DNA of 64,000 nucleotides, taken from contig JAQBSZ010000004.1 of the NCBI GenBank assembly GCA_027623555.1, positions 124,001 to 188,000 on the forward strand. The letters are read 5' to 3'. Shown here in pieces: positions 53,084-61,716 of this stretch (positions are counted from its first letter, which is position 1; each line of letters starts with the position of its first letter). Made by a program: the position numbers and the translations under genes. A model generated the notes under the pieces. The model had not been told where the DNA came from and searched no databases. It saw only the letters and a list, made by a program, of their open reading frames with translations. This DNA is from Pseudomonadota bacterium. GTDB taxonomy: Bacteria; Pseudomonadota; Gammaproteobacteria; Pseudomonadales; Pseudohongiellaceae.

Positions 53084-54649
53084 ATGTTCAGAGCGTTAAC
53101 TTCATACTCGAGTAAAATTTGCGCCGCGAGCGCCTTGTTCGCGTTCTGCCAGGGCCTCTGGGCCCAGAATGATTATGTGGCGTTCGAACTGCAGCGTGAA
53201 AATAATTGGGATTCCCTGGTCACTGAAGACCTGAACGGTGACGGCAGGATGGACCTGGTCTATTCCAATTACCAGGCCGGTATCGGGCGGGAACTGTTTA
53301 TCCATCACCAACGCCCTGATGGTACCTTCGCAAACACACCGCAACGTATCGAAATCAAGACTGAAATTATAGCGGTCGGGTTTGCCGATTTGCGACCGGC
53401 GCCCGGCAAGGAGCTGATACTGCTCGCAGGTAACGGCGTATTCAGCCTGTCCACCGCGGTCGAAGGGTATGCTGGCAATATCAGGCAGCTACTGCAGTGG
53501 GACTTGATTGCTGCAATCCCCGATCTGGAACAAGTGCAATTTTTCAATGGTGTGCAAGACATCAATGGTGATGGAATCACCGACCTGTTGTTACCCGGTG
53601 ATGATCACTACGGATATTTTGCCGGGCTCGGCAACGAAGAGTTTGAGCTGATCTCAACATTCAGCACTGTAAATGAAAATTTGCGCAATGTTCAGCGCAC
53701 AATACGCGATGGCGGTCTCGATGCTCGGGTAAGCATCAATGCCGATGCGGGTGTAATGGTTGAAGTCAATGCAAGATCTCCTTCACCATTCAGAGACTTT
53801 GTAGAATCCTGGGAAGAACAAGCAGGGGAACGCAGCACTCTGTTACGCTCGGAAAGCTGGATGCCAACCGCCTTATTGTCACAGCTAAATAACGATGGGT
53901 TAGCAGATATCGCCTACCTGAATGTTGGCGATGACGGATTGGGTCAACTGAATATTCACTACCAGTCTGCACAATCCGGCTTTGCTGCCAGGCCCGATTG
54001 GACTGGTTCCCTGGATACCCGCGGCGAATTGCAACTGGTGGATATGAATGCCGATGGGTTGGCCGATCTGTTGCGACTCAATGGCGAGGGCAACGCATGG
54101 GATGCCCGTTTCTTCAGCAATCGAGATGGCAAGTTTACCCTGGACCAACCCAGCCAGATTATGCGCTTCGCGGGCTATGATGTACGCCTTAATTTCATCA
54201 CAACCAGCTCAGAAAATGAGCCGGTACTCAACGTGAGTTACTACACCATACCCGTGGTTGATGCGATCCGTAATGCCAGCATCAATCGTATCCAGTTACT
54301 CTATGGCAGCGAACAGACCGCACCCGGACAACTGTTCAACCGCCGTCCCGATGCCCGCCTTGAAGAGAGTTTCTCGGCGGCCAACGTACGGGGTCTGTCG
54401 GAACAAATGTCACTGCGCTACGACATCGACGGCGATGGCAACAGAGACGCCCTCTATATCACCGAAAACGGCACGCTCGCTGCCAAGAGAATCGACCAGG
54501 CTCTGAAAATTGCTGACCAACCTTTCTGGGAATACGTGTCGCCACGTACCGTATTTGGATTCGAAGTTCTGCAGCTAAACAGTGATAGCAACCCGGATCT
54601 GTTACTTCGTCATGGCACGATTACGACCGTGTTAGTGGCCGCACCATGA
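53084..54649 (+). CDS. FG-GAP/VCBS-like repeat protein 1
   Basis: A 521-residue exported protein (signal peptide ending near GLWAQND, about 27). The mature chain is made of repeated blades with calcium-loop motifs DxNxDGxxDL: DLNGDGRMDL, DINGDGITDL, QLNNDGLADI, DMNADGLADL, DIDGDGNRDA. Each is followed by hydrophobic strands, as in FG-GAP beta-propellers of integrin-like proteins. It probably acts at the cell surface or periplasm in Ca2+-dependent binding. Its stop overlaps the next start (ATGA), and the next protein has the same architecture. Confidence 0.88.
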   Translation: MFRALTSYSSKICAASALFAFCQGLWAQNDYVAFELQRENNWDSLVTEDLNGDGRMDLVYSNYQAGIGRELFIHHQRPDGTFANTPQRIEIKTEIIAVGFADLRPAPGKELILLAGNGVFSLSTAVEGYAGNIRQLLQWDLIAAIPDLEQVQFFNGVQDINGDGITDLLLPGDDHYGYFAGLGNEEFELISTFSTVNENLRNVQRTIRDGGLDARVSINADAGVMVEVNARSPSPFRDFVESWEEQAGERSTLLRSESWMPTALLSQLNNDGLADIAYLNVGDDGLGQLNIHYQSAQSGFAARPDWTGSLDTRGELQLVDMNADGLADLLRLNGEGNAWDARFFSNRDGKFTLDQPSQIMRFAGYDVRLNFITTSSENEPVLNVSYYTIPVVDAIRNASINRIQLLYGSEQTAPGQLFNRRPDARLEESFSAANVRGLSEQMSLRYDIDGDGNRDALYITENGTLAAKRIDQALKIADQPFWEYVSPRTVFGFEVLQLNSDSNPDLLLRHGTITTVLVAAP

Positions 54650-56307
54650 GATTCTCAACACACTTGTTTGCAGGGGTTGGGTTTATAGCATTGCTCAGCG
54701 GCTCCGCCACTGCGGCCAGTACGCCGGATTATGCAAGCCAGCCATTTGAACTGCCTGGAAAGATTGAAAGCCTTGTTGTCGCCGACACCAACGGAGACGG
54801 ACTCAATGAACTGATTACCGTGATCGATAAACGCATCAGGGTGTATTTCCAGCGTCCCAACGGATTCGACTTTGCCAATGGATTTACGGAAATCGATTTA
54901 CCGGGCGAAGCGATTGGCTGGGATATCAGCAAGAATTATTCAGAGTCTGGCAATGCCTCGATAATCGCACTGATAGATGGCTCAGAAGTCCTCGTCTGGC
55001 ACACCGAGAATGAATCGATTCTCGCTCCGGTTTCGGTGATTGCTGGACTACCGGGATATCTTAGCCGGGGGGTTAATCGACTGCATTTCTCTCGCGACAT
55101 TAATGGTGATGCCATCGACGACCTGATTATCCCCGGTGCCGGCAATCTGCATCTCTTTATCGCCGGAGAGAATAACACTTATCAACCTGGTCTCAGCCTG
55201 TACTCAGACTCGCGTCCGCGCACCAATCTCGATCCGACCAACCTGGAACGCCAGACTGGCCAGGCAATCCTCATACCCCTGATGGACCTGCGGGATGTAA
55301 ACAGTGATGGCTTCGATGACTTGATTTCGCGCAGCGATGAACGCCTCGATGTGTTTATCGCTAACCAGCAAGCCAGTGCTTACTTTTCTCAGGCACCCTC
55401 CTACTCGCTGGACATCGCTGAAATAGAAGAACTCCTGGGTGAGTTTGACATCGACAACCTGGACTTTTCCAATTTAACCGGCGTGCTGGCCCTGACCCAT
55501 GAGGAAATCCTGGACGACGTCGACGGCGATGGCATTGACGATTTACTATTGCGGGAAGGTGGCAAGGTATCTCTGTTTGGCGGCACTGCCAGCGGTATGA
55601 ATTTCGAACAACCCAGACAGGTACTGCGTTCCGGCGGTAATGTCCTCAGTACCTTTCTCTATGATGAAAATGAGGATGGGCTGAAAGACCTGTGGCTATG
55701 GCGAGTGGAACCAATTTCAGTGGGCGATATCTTCATCTGGCTGGCCCTGTCCGGCAGCGTTGCCGTCGAGGCCTTCATCTATCCGAACGAAGGCGAGCGA
55801 TTCTCACGGCGCCCTACCCGCAAACTCACGGTAAACCTGCAGTTTCCCTCGGTGATACGACTCGCTACTTCGTTCCAGGAAATAACCAGTCAGGCTCGGG
55901 AAACGCTGGATCGTGAAGTCATTCCTGCCAGTACAGCAAATGTCGACAGTGACTTTAACAGTGAAGATCTGCTGGTGCTGATTAACAACCAGGTGAAGAT
56001 TTTTCTTAACAGTATTGAGACCCAGGATGAATCCATAACTTTTCTAGGCGGTCTGGGATATACCCGGGAGCGGGACAATTATGCCATCAATATCCGGGAG
56101 ATCATCGACAATATCGCCATCGGGACAAATCCCCTGCTGGCCCGCGTCAATGACCGCGTGGCAGACCTGTCGATCGACCTGGACACGATCGTCGAAAACG
56201 GTGACATCATCGCAGTGCGGCTCAACAACGACATGCTTGATGATGTGTTCGTGTTTACCGACCACAGCAGTAGTCACATCCGGGGAATACTGTTACTCTC
56301 GAAATAG
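54646..56307 (+). CDS. FG-GAP/VCBS-like repeat protein 2
   Basis: A 553-residue exported protein (signal cut near ATAAS, residue 24) sharing the blade and loop pattern of its upstream neighbour: DTNGDGLNEL, DINGDAIDDL, DVNSDGFDDL, DVDGDGIDDLL, DENEDGLKDLW. The two are probably paralogues after a tandem duplication. Translation is coupled through the ATGA overlap at 54646. A Ca2+-binding beta-propeller is inferred; partners are unknown. Confidence 0.88.
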   Translation: MRFSTHLFAGVGFIALLSGSATAASTPDYASQPFELPGKIESLVVADTNGDGLNELITVIDKRIRVYFQRPNGFDFANGFTEIDLPGEAIGWDISKNYSESGNASIIALIDGSEVLVWHTENESILAPVSVIAGLPGYLSRGVNRLHFSRDINGDAIDDLIIPGAGNLHLFIAGENNTYQPGLSLYSDSRPRTNLDPTNLERQTGQAILIPLMDLRDVNSDGFDDLISRSDERLDVFIANQQASAYFSQAPSYSLDIAEIEELLGEFDIDNLDFSNLTGVLALTHEEILDDVDGDGIDDLLLREGGKVSLFGGTASGMNFEQPRQVLRSGGNVLSTFLYDENEDGLKDLWLWRVEPISVGDIFIWLALSGSVAVEAFIYPNEGERFSRRPTRKLTVNLQFPSVIRLATSFQEITSQARETLDREVIPASTANVDSDFNSEDLLVLINNQVKIFLNSIETQDESITFLGGLGYTRERDNYAINIREIIDNIAIGTNPLLARVNDRVADLSIDLDTIVENGDIIAVRLNNDMLDDVFVFTDHSSSHIRGILLLSK

Positions 56308-56338
56308 GTTCGCCACATCTGGTTGGCCTGGACTACTT

Positions 56339-56590
56339 ATGCGCAAAGCGGTCTGGACATCATTTGGAATTTCACTAATCCTTGTAAACGTGATTGCCGA
56401 GGTGGGTTATTACTACACCGGTATTTACATAAACATGTTTTTCCGCATCGCCCTGGTCGTCGGAGTAACGACTGGCGTCTCGGTGCTGGTTGGTTCGATA
56501 ATTCTGGTGAGTAACCTGGAAAAAGAAAAGCCTTTATCCGGTCATGTGAGAGACACACTCGGTGCCGACAGGAAAAAGGACGCAGAATGA
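56339..56590 (+). CDS. Small two-helix membrane protein
   Basis: An 83-residue protein with two transmembrane helices (about 6-27 and 36-60) and a charged cytoplasmic tail (LEKEKPLSGHVRDTLGADRKKDAE). It starts at ATG 56339, inside a longer frame whose upstream part overlaps the FG-GAP gene out of frame and is not real. Its stop overlaps the next start as ATGA, which supports translation of both. Function unknown; it may assist the coiled-coil protein that follows. Confidence 0.7.
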   Translation: MRKAVWTSFGISLILVNVIAEVGYYYTGIYINMFFRIALVVGVTTGVSVLVGSIILVSNLEKEKPLSGHVRDTLGADRKKDAE

Positions 56591-57417
56591 AGCCCGTCTT
56601 GATCGCCTCAACAATTGCCCTTATTTTAGTGAGTGCCCTACTACTCACCGTGCAACGGGAAAGCCGTCAACAACAACAGCTTGCCGACTATGAGCGCCAT
56701 GTGCAGGATTTATTGTCCGATGTAGAAGCTGGCAGCAGGCGCCGCCTGGAGCTGGAAAATCAACTCGAAGCAGTACGTAGTGAACGCAATACACTGAGCA
56801 GCCAACTAACCTCGGTTAAAGATCAACTGGAGAAAGTGGCACAGCAGGCTAACCCGGACTACCAACGCATGGAATCGGACATCCGTCGGCAACTCAGTTA
56901 TGAGTTTCTTCAGCAAGAACGACAATTCGACCCTATCAATCCACGGGTAAATCTGTTGCAGCAATTGTCGAACCTGGATCCGCTGGAGTTGGGTGAGGTC
57001 ATGTCTGTGCACGGTCAGTTCGGTAATTTTTTGCGCGCGCTTGATGCAGATGATCAACGCATGGAAGTCATCGTCAACGCGTTAACCGACCTGGTAGCCG
57101 AACAGAATCAGGCACGTCAGGAACTGGTGATGGAGATGAGCGAAGGGGCGGTGGGTCGGCGTGCACTGCGCTCTGGCATGCAGGAGATAATGAATCCTCA
57201 GGCGCAGATCGAACGGCTCTCCCAGACCCTCACCGAGGATGAACTGTTGACTTACCAACAGGTGCTCACCACACAGCAGAATCAGCAGAATGCAGTCGTT
57301 GATTTCACTGTCAATAGGAGCACAGATACTGGTGCTATTTTCTTCGGGGGTGACGGGCGCTCAGGCGCGATAGCGATACCACCCCAACCAGCGCTTCCAA
57401 TCAATCCACGTAACTAA
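56587..57417 (+). CDS. Membrane-anchored coiled-coil protein, family B paralogue
   Basis: A 276-residue protein with an N-terminal transmembrane helix (about 4-22) and a coiled coil rich in Glu, Gln and Arg (RESRQQQQLADYERHVQDLL through ENQLEAVRSERNTLSSQLTSVKDQLEKVAQQANPDYQRMESDI). The C-terminal helical domain carries LTEDELLTYQQVLTTQQNQQNAVVDF. Layout matches the 46136 protein: QANPDYQRM here, QADPHYQQL there. It closes the ten-gene block. Confidence 0.75.
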   Translation: MKPVLIASTIALILVSALLLTVQRESRQQQQLADYERHVQDLLSDVEAGSRRRLELENQLEAVRSERNTLSSQLTSVKDQLEKVAQQANPDYQRMESDIRRQLSYEFLQQERQFDPINPRVNLLQQLSNLDPLELGEVMSVHGQFGNFLRALDADDQRMEVIVNALTDLVAEQNQARQELVMEMSEGAVGRRALRSGMQEIMNPQAQIERLSQTLTEDELLTYQQVLTTQQNQQNAVVDFTVNRSTDTGAIFFGGDGRSGAIAIPPQPALPINPRN

Positions 57418-57582
57418 TTAATTCTATTGACTATTGGCGACCTGCTCACGGCTAGCCGCTGCCCGCATTGATTGTGATTTAAAGGGAAATATGCTTTCAT
57501 CGTTGGCCATTTGAAGCAGCACGACTTTGCTGAATACAACGCGGGAGAACCCTCCCTATCGTAACGGAATCTAGACTCCCAA

Positions 57583-58614
57583 ATGAACAAACTTGTAGCA
57601 GGCCTGCTCTTCGCGATGTTTCTATCAGGCTGTAGCGATGAACTTACCCGCGCAAGACCCTATGTACTGACCACTGCCACCACCGGTGGGACCTATTATC
57701 CGGTTGGCGTCGCCATCGCAACGATTGCCCACGCCCAGCTGTATGACAGCCAAGGTATCTCACTGACAGCAATCAGTTCCGCCGGCTCCCTGGAAAACAT
57801 CAAGCTGCTGAGAGACAACCAGGCACAGTTCGCAATTCTGCAGGGACCGTTCGGCGCCTGGTCCTGGAATGGTGAAGGACCGGTTAGCAATCCTCAGACC
57901 CATATTCGCAGCGTCAGCGCCCTGTGGAAAAATGTCGAACATTTCGTGCTGTTAACCGCACTCACCGATTCTGGCACTATCATGGATCTGGACAATCTCG
58001 ATGGTGAGCGCTATGTCCTGGGTGCGCGCAATTCAGGTGCAGACCAGACGGGTCGCTTCATACTGGAAACACTCGGCATTGACTACCAGAACAAATTCAA
58101 CCTGGCCTATATGGGCTATGGCCCAACCACGAGTGCGCTCCAGGATGGCAATATTGTCGGCATGAATATACCGGCAGGTGCACCGGTCAGTTCGATTACC
58201 CAGGCCTATGCATTGCTTGGCAGACGCATGACAATTCTTAGCTGGACCCAGGAAGCCATGGACAAGCTGAATGCCAGGTATCCCCTCTGGGACTGGTACG
58301 ACTTTCCCCCGGGAACCTATCCAAATCAGACTGAACTCATTCGCACGATAGCCTCACCAAATATTCTGGTGACTCGCAGCGATATACCCGAAGAGGTTGT
58401 CTACAATATTACAAAGGTTATATGGGAAAACCTGTCTACCCTGCAGGAGATTCATAGTGCTACGAAAGACATGCGTCTGGGGATTGCCATCAATGGACTC
58501 GGCGCTCCCCTGCATCCGGGCGCGCTGCGTTACTATCGCGAAGTTGGCCTGGAAATACCAGATAGACTGATAATTGAAGAACCCTCCGAATCGACCGAAG
58601 CAACAGGAGTCTGA
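57583..58614 (+). CDS. TAXI-family TRAP transporter solute-binding lipoprotein
   Basis: A 343-residue binding protein of the TAXI (TRAP-associated extracytoplasmic immunogenic) family, anchored through the lipobox LSGC (Cys 17). Core sequence TTATTGGTYYPVGVAIA, AISSAGSLENIKLLRDNQAQFAILQ and GARNSGADQTGRFILETLGI is diagnostic. It captures an organic substrate such as glutamate or a dicarboxylate in the periplasm and hands it to the permease encoded 9 bp later. Confidence 0.95.
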   Translation: MNKLVAGLLFAMFLSGCSDELTRARPYVLTTATTGGTYYPVGVAIATIAHAQLYDSQGISLTAISSAGSLENIKLLRDNQAQFAILQGPFGAWSWNGEGPVSNPQTHIRSVSALWKNVEHFVLLTALTDSGTIMDLDNLDGERYVLGARNSGADQTGRFILETLGIDYQNKFNLAYMGYGPTTSALQDGNIVGMNIPAGAPVSSITQAYALLGRRMTILSWTQEAMDKLNARYPLWDWYDFPPGTYPNQTELIRTIASPNILVTRSDIPEEVVYNITKVIWENLSTLQEIHSATKDMRLGIAINGLGAPLHPGALRYYREVGLEIPDRLIIEEPSESTEATGV

Positions 58615-58623
58615 CGCACGACC

Positions 58624-60639
58624 ATGAAATCAAGATACCTGCGATGGGCTGCCTTCTTCTTCGCCCTGTTTCATATTTACTGCAATGTGTTTGCCAGCAT
58701 CTCGGAACTGTGGCTCTCGGCGATTCACTTCGGCGGCTTCTGTGCTATCTGTGCATTGATGGCGAACGAGCGTGAAGAGCTGAACAGCAAAGCTGCCGGA
58801 TACTGGATAAATATCGCTCTGGCTGGTGTCGCCCTTTCCACTACGGCCTACCTGATACTGTTTGAAAACGCGCTCTATGCACGAGAGACAGAGTACATTT
58901 TCAGTGATTATGCCTTCTCGATCATCGCCATCGGCTTAGCGGTCGAATTTACCAGACGCACAACCGGCTGGTTTATGCCGACGCTGATTTTTATAAGCCT
59001 GTCCTACATCCTTTTTCTCGGTCGTTATATCGGCGGTGTCTTTTCATTTCCTGGTCTCAGCCTGGAAACCGTTCTTTACCGTACCTTCTTCACCAGCGAA
59101 GGCATGTTTGGTCTGACCGCCCAGATCTCCTCCACGTTTGTCTTCATGTTTATCATCTTCGGTTCGTTCCTGTTGCATTCCGGGATGGGCGATTTCATTG
59201 TGAGACTGGCGAAGTGCCTGGCCGGCCGATTCATTGGAGGTGCTGGCCTGGTTGCCGTGGTAGGGTCGGGTCTGATGGGCTCGATAACCGGCTCTGCCGT
59301 TGCCAACACGGTATCCACTGGGGTCATCACCATCCCGATGATGAAGAAATCCGGTTTTACCCCTCGCTTCTCCGCTGGCGTAGTGGCGGCAGCTTCGACT
59401 GGCGGCGCCTTAATGCCCCCCGTAATGGGGGCAGGTGCCTTTGTTATGGCCAGTTATACCCAGATACCCCTGTTTACCATCGTGGCCGTCTCTGTCTTAC
59501 CCGCGATTCTCTACTTCCTGACCGTTTGTTACTTTGTCAGGATCGAAGCGAAACGGCTCGGCTTAACACCGAACCCCGATGAAGGTACGGAAAAAGTCTC
59601 CGTCGTACTCAAGGAAGGCTGGCACTTTATTATTCCGATGATAGTTCTGGTGGGATTCCTGGCAGTTGGACGAACACCAACTTCTTCTGCCGCTTTTGCA
59701 ACCCTGAGCGTAATCGCAGTTTCCTGGATCTCAACTAATCCTATGCGTCCTGCAGACATATTCGATGCAGTAGTAGGTGCTGTTCATACCATGGTATCCA
59801 CCGCCCTGCTATTGGTGGCTGTAGGCATCATCATCAATGTTATTACCACCACGGGCATCGGCAATGCGTTTTCTCTGATGATCGTGCAATGGGCACAGGG
59901 CAACCTGCTGATTACCCTGGTTCTGGTCGGCCTGGCTTCGTTGGTACTGGGGATGGGCTTGCCGGTGACAGCCTCCTACATCGTACTTGCCACCCTGTCG
60001 GCACCGCTGATCTTCGACCTGATAACCCAAGCGCAGCTTCTCGAAGCTCTGCAGACCAGTGATCTGCCCGCCAATGTAGCCGCAACGATAAGCTTGTTCG
60101 GGGGTAATGCACTGGTCGCGCTGCAGGAAATGCCGCTGGAAATGAAACAATTGATCCGCCAGGAAATGCTGGAGCCGGAACTGTTAACCGGCATGTTGCT
60201 CAGTGCGCACTTGATTATCTTCTGGTTATCCCAGGATAGTAATGTCACGCCTCCAGTGTGTTTGGCTTCATTCGCCGCCGCTGGCATAGCCGGTACCGGA
60301 CCCATGGCCACCGGTCTGACCAGTTGGAAAGTCGCCAAAGGCCTCTACCTGGTACCGGTATTATTTGCCTATTCTCCATTGATTTCCGGAAGTTGGCCGG
60401 AACGCTTTGAGGTTTTCATCTGGGCCTGCATGGGTCTGTATGCCCTTGCCGGGGTTTTGCAATGGCACCTGGAGACTCGCATTAATGCCCTCATTGCCTG
60501 CGCACTGCTGCTCAGTGCGGCCTTGTTAATGTGGGCACCCCTGCCTATTTACTATCACTTTGCTGGTGCTGCGCTTCTGATAGCGATTATCGTGATGCAG
60601 AATCGCAGTACGAAATCAGCAGCTGTGGCCAGCACTTAG
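58624..60639 (+). CDS. TRAP transporter fused 4TM/12TM permease
   Basis: A 671-residue Na+-driven permease in which the small DctQ-like and large DctM-like subunits are fused, the form that usually pairs with TAXI binding proteins. Landmarks include MGSITGSAVANTVSTGVITIPMMKKSGF, AAASTGGALMPPVMGAGAFVMA and LGMGLPVTASYIVLATLSAPLI. About 18 helices. The substrate is set by the adjacent binding protein and is not known. Confidence 0.95.
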   Translation: MKSRYLRWAAFFFALFHIYCNVFASISELWLSAIHFGGFCAICALMANEREELNSKAAGYWINIALAGVALSTTAYLILFENALYARETEYIFSDYAFSIIAIGLAVEFTRRTTGWFMPTLIFISLSYILFLGRYIGGVFSFPGLSLETVLYRTFFTSEGMFGLTAQISSTFVFMFIIFGSFLLHSGMGDFIVRLAKCLAGRFIGGAGLVAVVGSGLMGSITGSAVANTVSTGVITIPMMKKSGFTPRFSAGVVAAASTGGALMPPVMGAGAFVMASYTQIPLFTIVAVSVLPAILYFLTVCYFVRIEAKRLGLTPNPDEGTEKVSVVLKEGWHFIIPMIVLVGFLAVGRTPTSSAAFATLSVIAVSWISTNPMRPADIFDAVVGAVHTMVSTALLLVAVGIIINVITTTGIGNAFSLMIVQWAQGNLLITLVLVGLASLVLGMGLPVTASYIVLATLSAPLIFDLITQAQLLEALQTSDLPANVAATISLFGGNALVALQEMPLEMKQLIRQEMLEPELLTGMLLSAHLIIFWLSQDSNVTPPVCLASFAAAGIAGTGPMATGLTSWKVAKGLYLVPVLFAYSPLISGSWPERFEVFIWACMGLYALAGVLQWHLETRINALIACALLLSAALLMWAPLPIYYHFAGAALLIAIIVMQNRSTKSAAVAST

Positions 60640-60692
60640 CTGCCTTCATCAGGCTGAACTCGAATACCAGGACAACTGGACAAGAACACGCT

Positions 60693-61703
60693 ATGAGCAA
60701 ATACACTGCAAGACAGATCCACCTGGTCTCGCGCCCCGCGGGCATGCCTACTCAGGATAATTTCAAACTCGTTGAACTCGAACTGAATCCGCCAGGAAAG
60801 GGACAAGTCCTGGTGAAGAATCGCTTTATGTCGGTCGATCCCTACATGCGCGGTCGCATGCGTGCCGAGGGCGTGTACGCAGCACCGTACGGACTGAATG
60901 AAGTCATGTATGGCGGTGCTGTCGGTGAAGTGGTTGAGTCTGCTGACAGCAATCTTAAGGCGGGGGATATCGTGCTGAACCAGGCGGCCTGGCAGGACAA
61001 ATTTGTAGCCGACGCCAACACCGTCGCCAGGCTCACGCCATTCGATCCCGATCAGTTATCGCTCTATCTCGGCACATTGGGTATGCCGGGCCTGACCGCC
61101 TATGTGGGCCTGCTGAAATACGGCGAGCCTAAAGAAGGTGAAACTGTTTTCGTTTCGGCAGCATCCGGTGCGGTTGGCGCCAATGTCTGCCAGATCGCCA
61201 AATTGAAGGGTTGTCGGGTAATTGGTAGCGTGGGTAGCGATGCGAAAGCACAGTGGCTAAAAGATGAATGCGGGGTCGACGTCGTCATCAACTACAAAAC
61301 CTGCGGTGATTTAAGCAAAGCCCTGGCTGAGGCGGCTCCCGATGGCATCGACGTGTATTTCGAAAACGTGGGCGGCGATCATTTACAAGCTGCCCTGAAC
61401 GTCATGAACCCCTTCGGGCGCATAGCGGCCTGCGGCATGATTGGCAGCTATAACAACGCCGAGCCTGCACCGGGTCCGAATAACCTGATGCTCATCGTCG
61501 GCAAGAAGATTCGGATCAACGGTTTTATCGTTTCTGATCACGCCGACAGGCGAGCGAAATTTCTGGAAGACATGGTTGGCTGGATAAAGGAAGGCAAGAT
61601 CAAGAGCCGTGAAACAGTTGTAGAGGGACTGGACCATGCCGTCGATGCCTTCCTCGGCCTGTTCAGCGGAGACAATTTCGGCAAGATGGTGGTAAAGATT
61701 TAA
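60693..61703 (+). CDS. NADP-dependent medium-chain oxidoreductase, CurA-like
   Basis: A 336-residue zinc-free MDR protein of the curcumin/leukotriene B4 reductase group that reduces enone double bonds with NADPH. Start 60693 is favoured because the longer frame from 60531 runs into the permease gene. Family markers: SVDPYMRGRM, GTLGMPGLTAYVGLLKYGEPKEGETVFVSAASGAVG (NADP-binding), and DVYFENVGGDHLQAALN. RBS weak. Possibly cotranscribed with the TRAP genes. Confidence 0.92.
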   Translation: MSKYTARQIHLVSRPAGMPTQDNFKLVELELNPPGKGQVLVKNRFMSVDPYMRGRMRAEGVYAAPYGLNEVMYGGAVGEVVESADSNLKAGDIVLNQAAWQDKFVADANTVARLTPFDPDQLSLYLGTLGMPGLTAYVGLLKYGEPKEGETVFVSAASGAVGANVCQIAKLKGCRVIGSVGSDAKAQWLKDECGVDVVINYKTCGDLSKALAEAAPDGIDVYFENVGGDHLQAALNVMNPFGRIAACGMIGSYNNAEPAPGPNNLMLIVGKKIRINGFIVSDHADRRAKFLEDMVGWIKEGKIKSRETVVEGLDHAVDAFLGLFSGDNFGKMVVKI

Positions 61704-61716
61704 GCCGCGGCAACGC

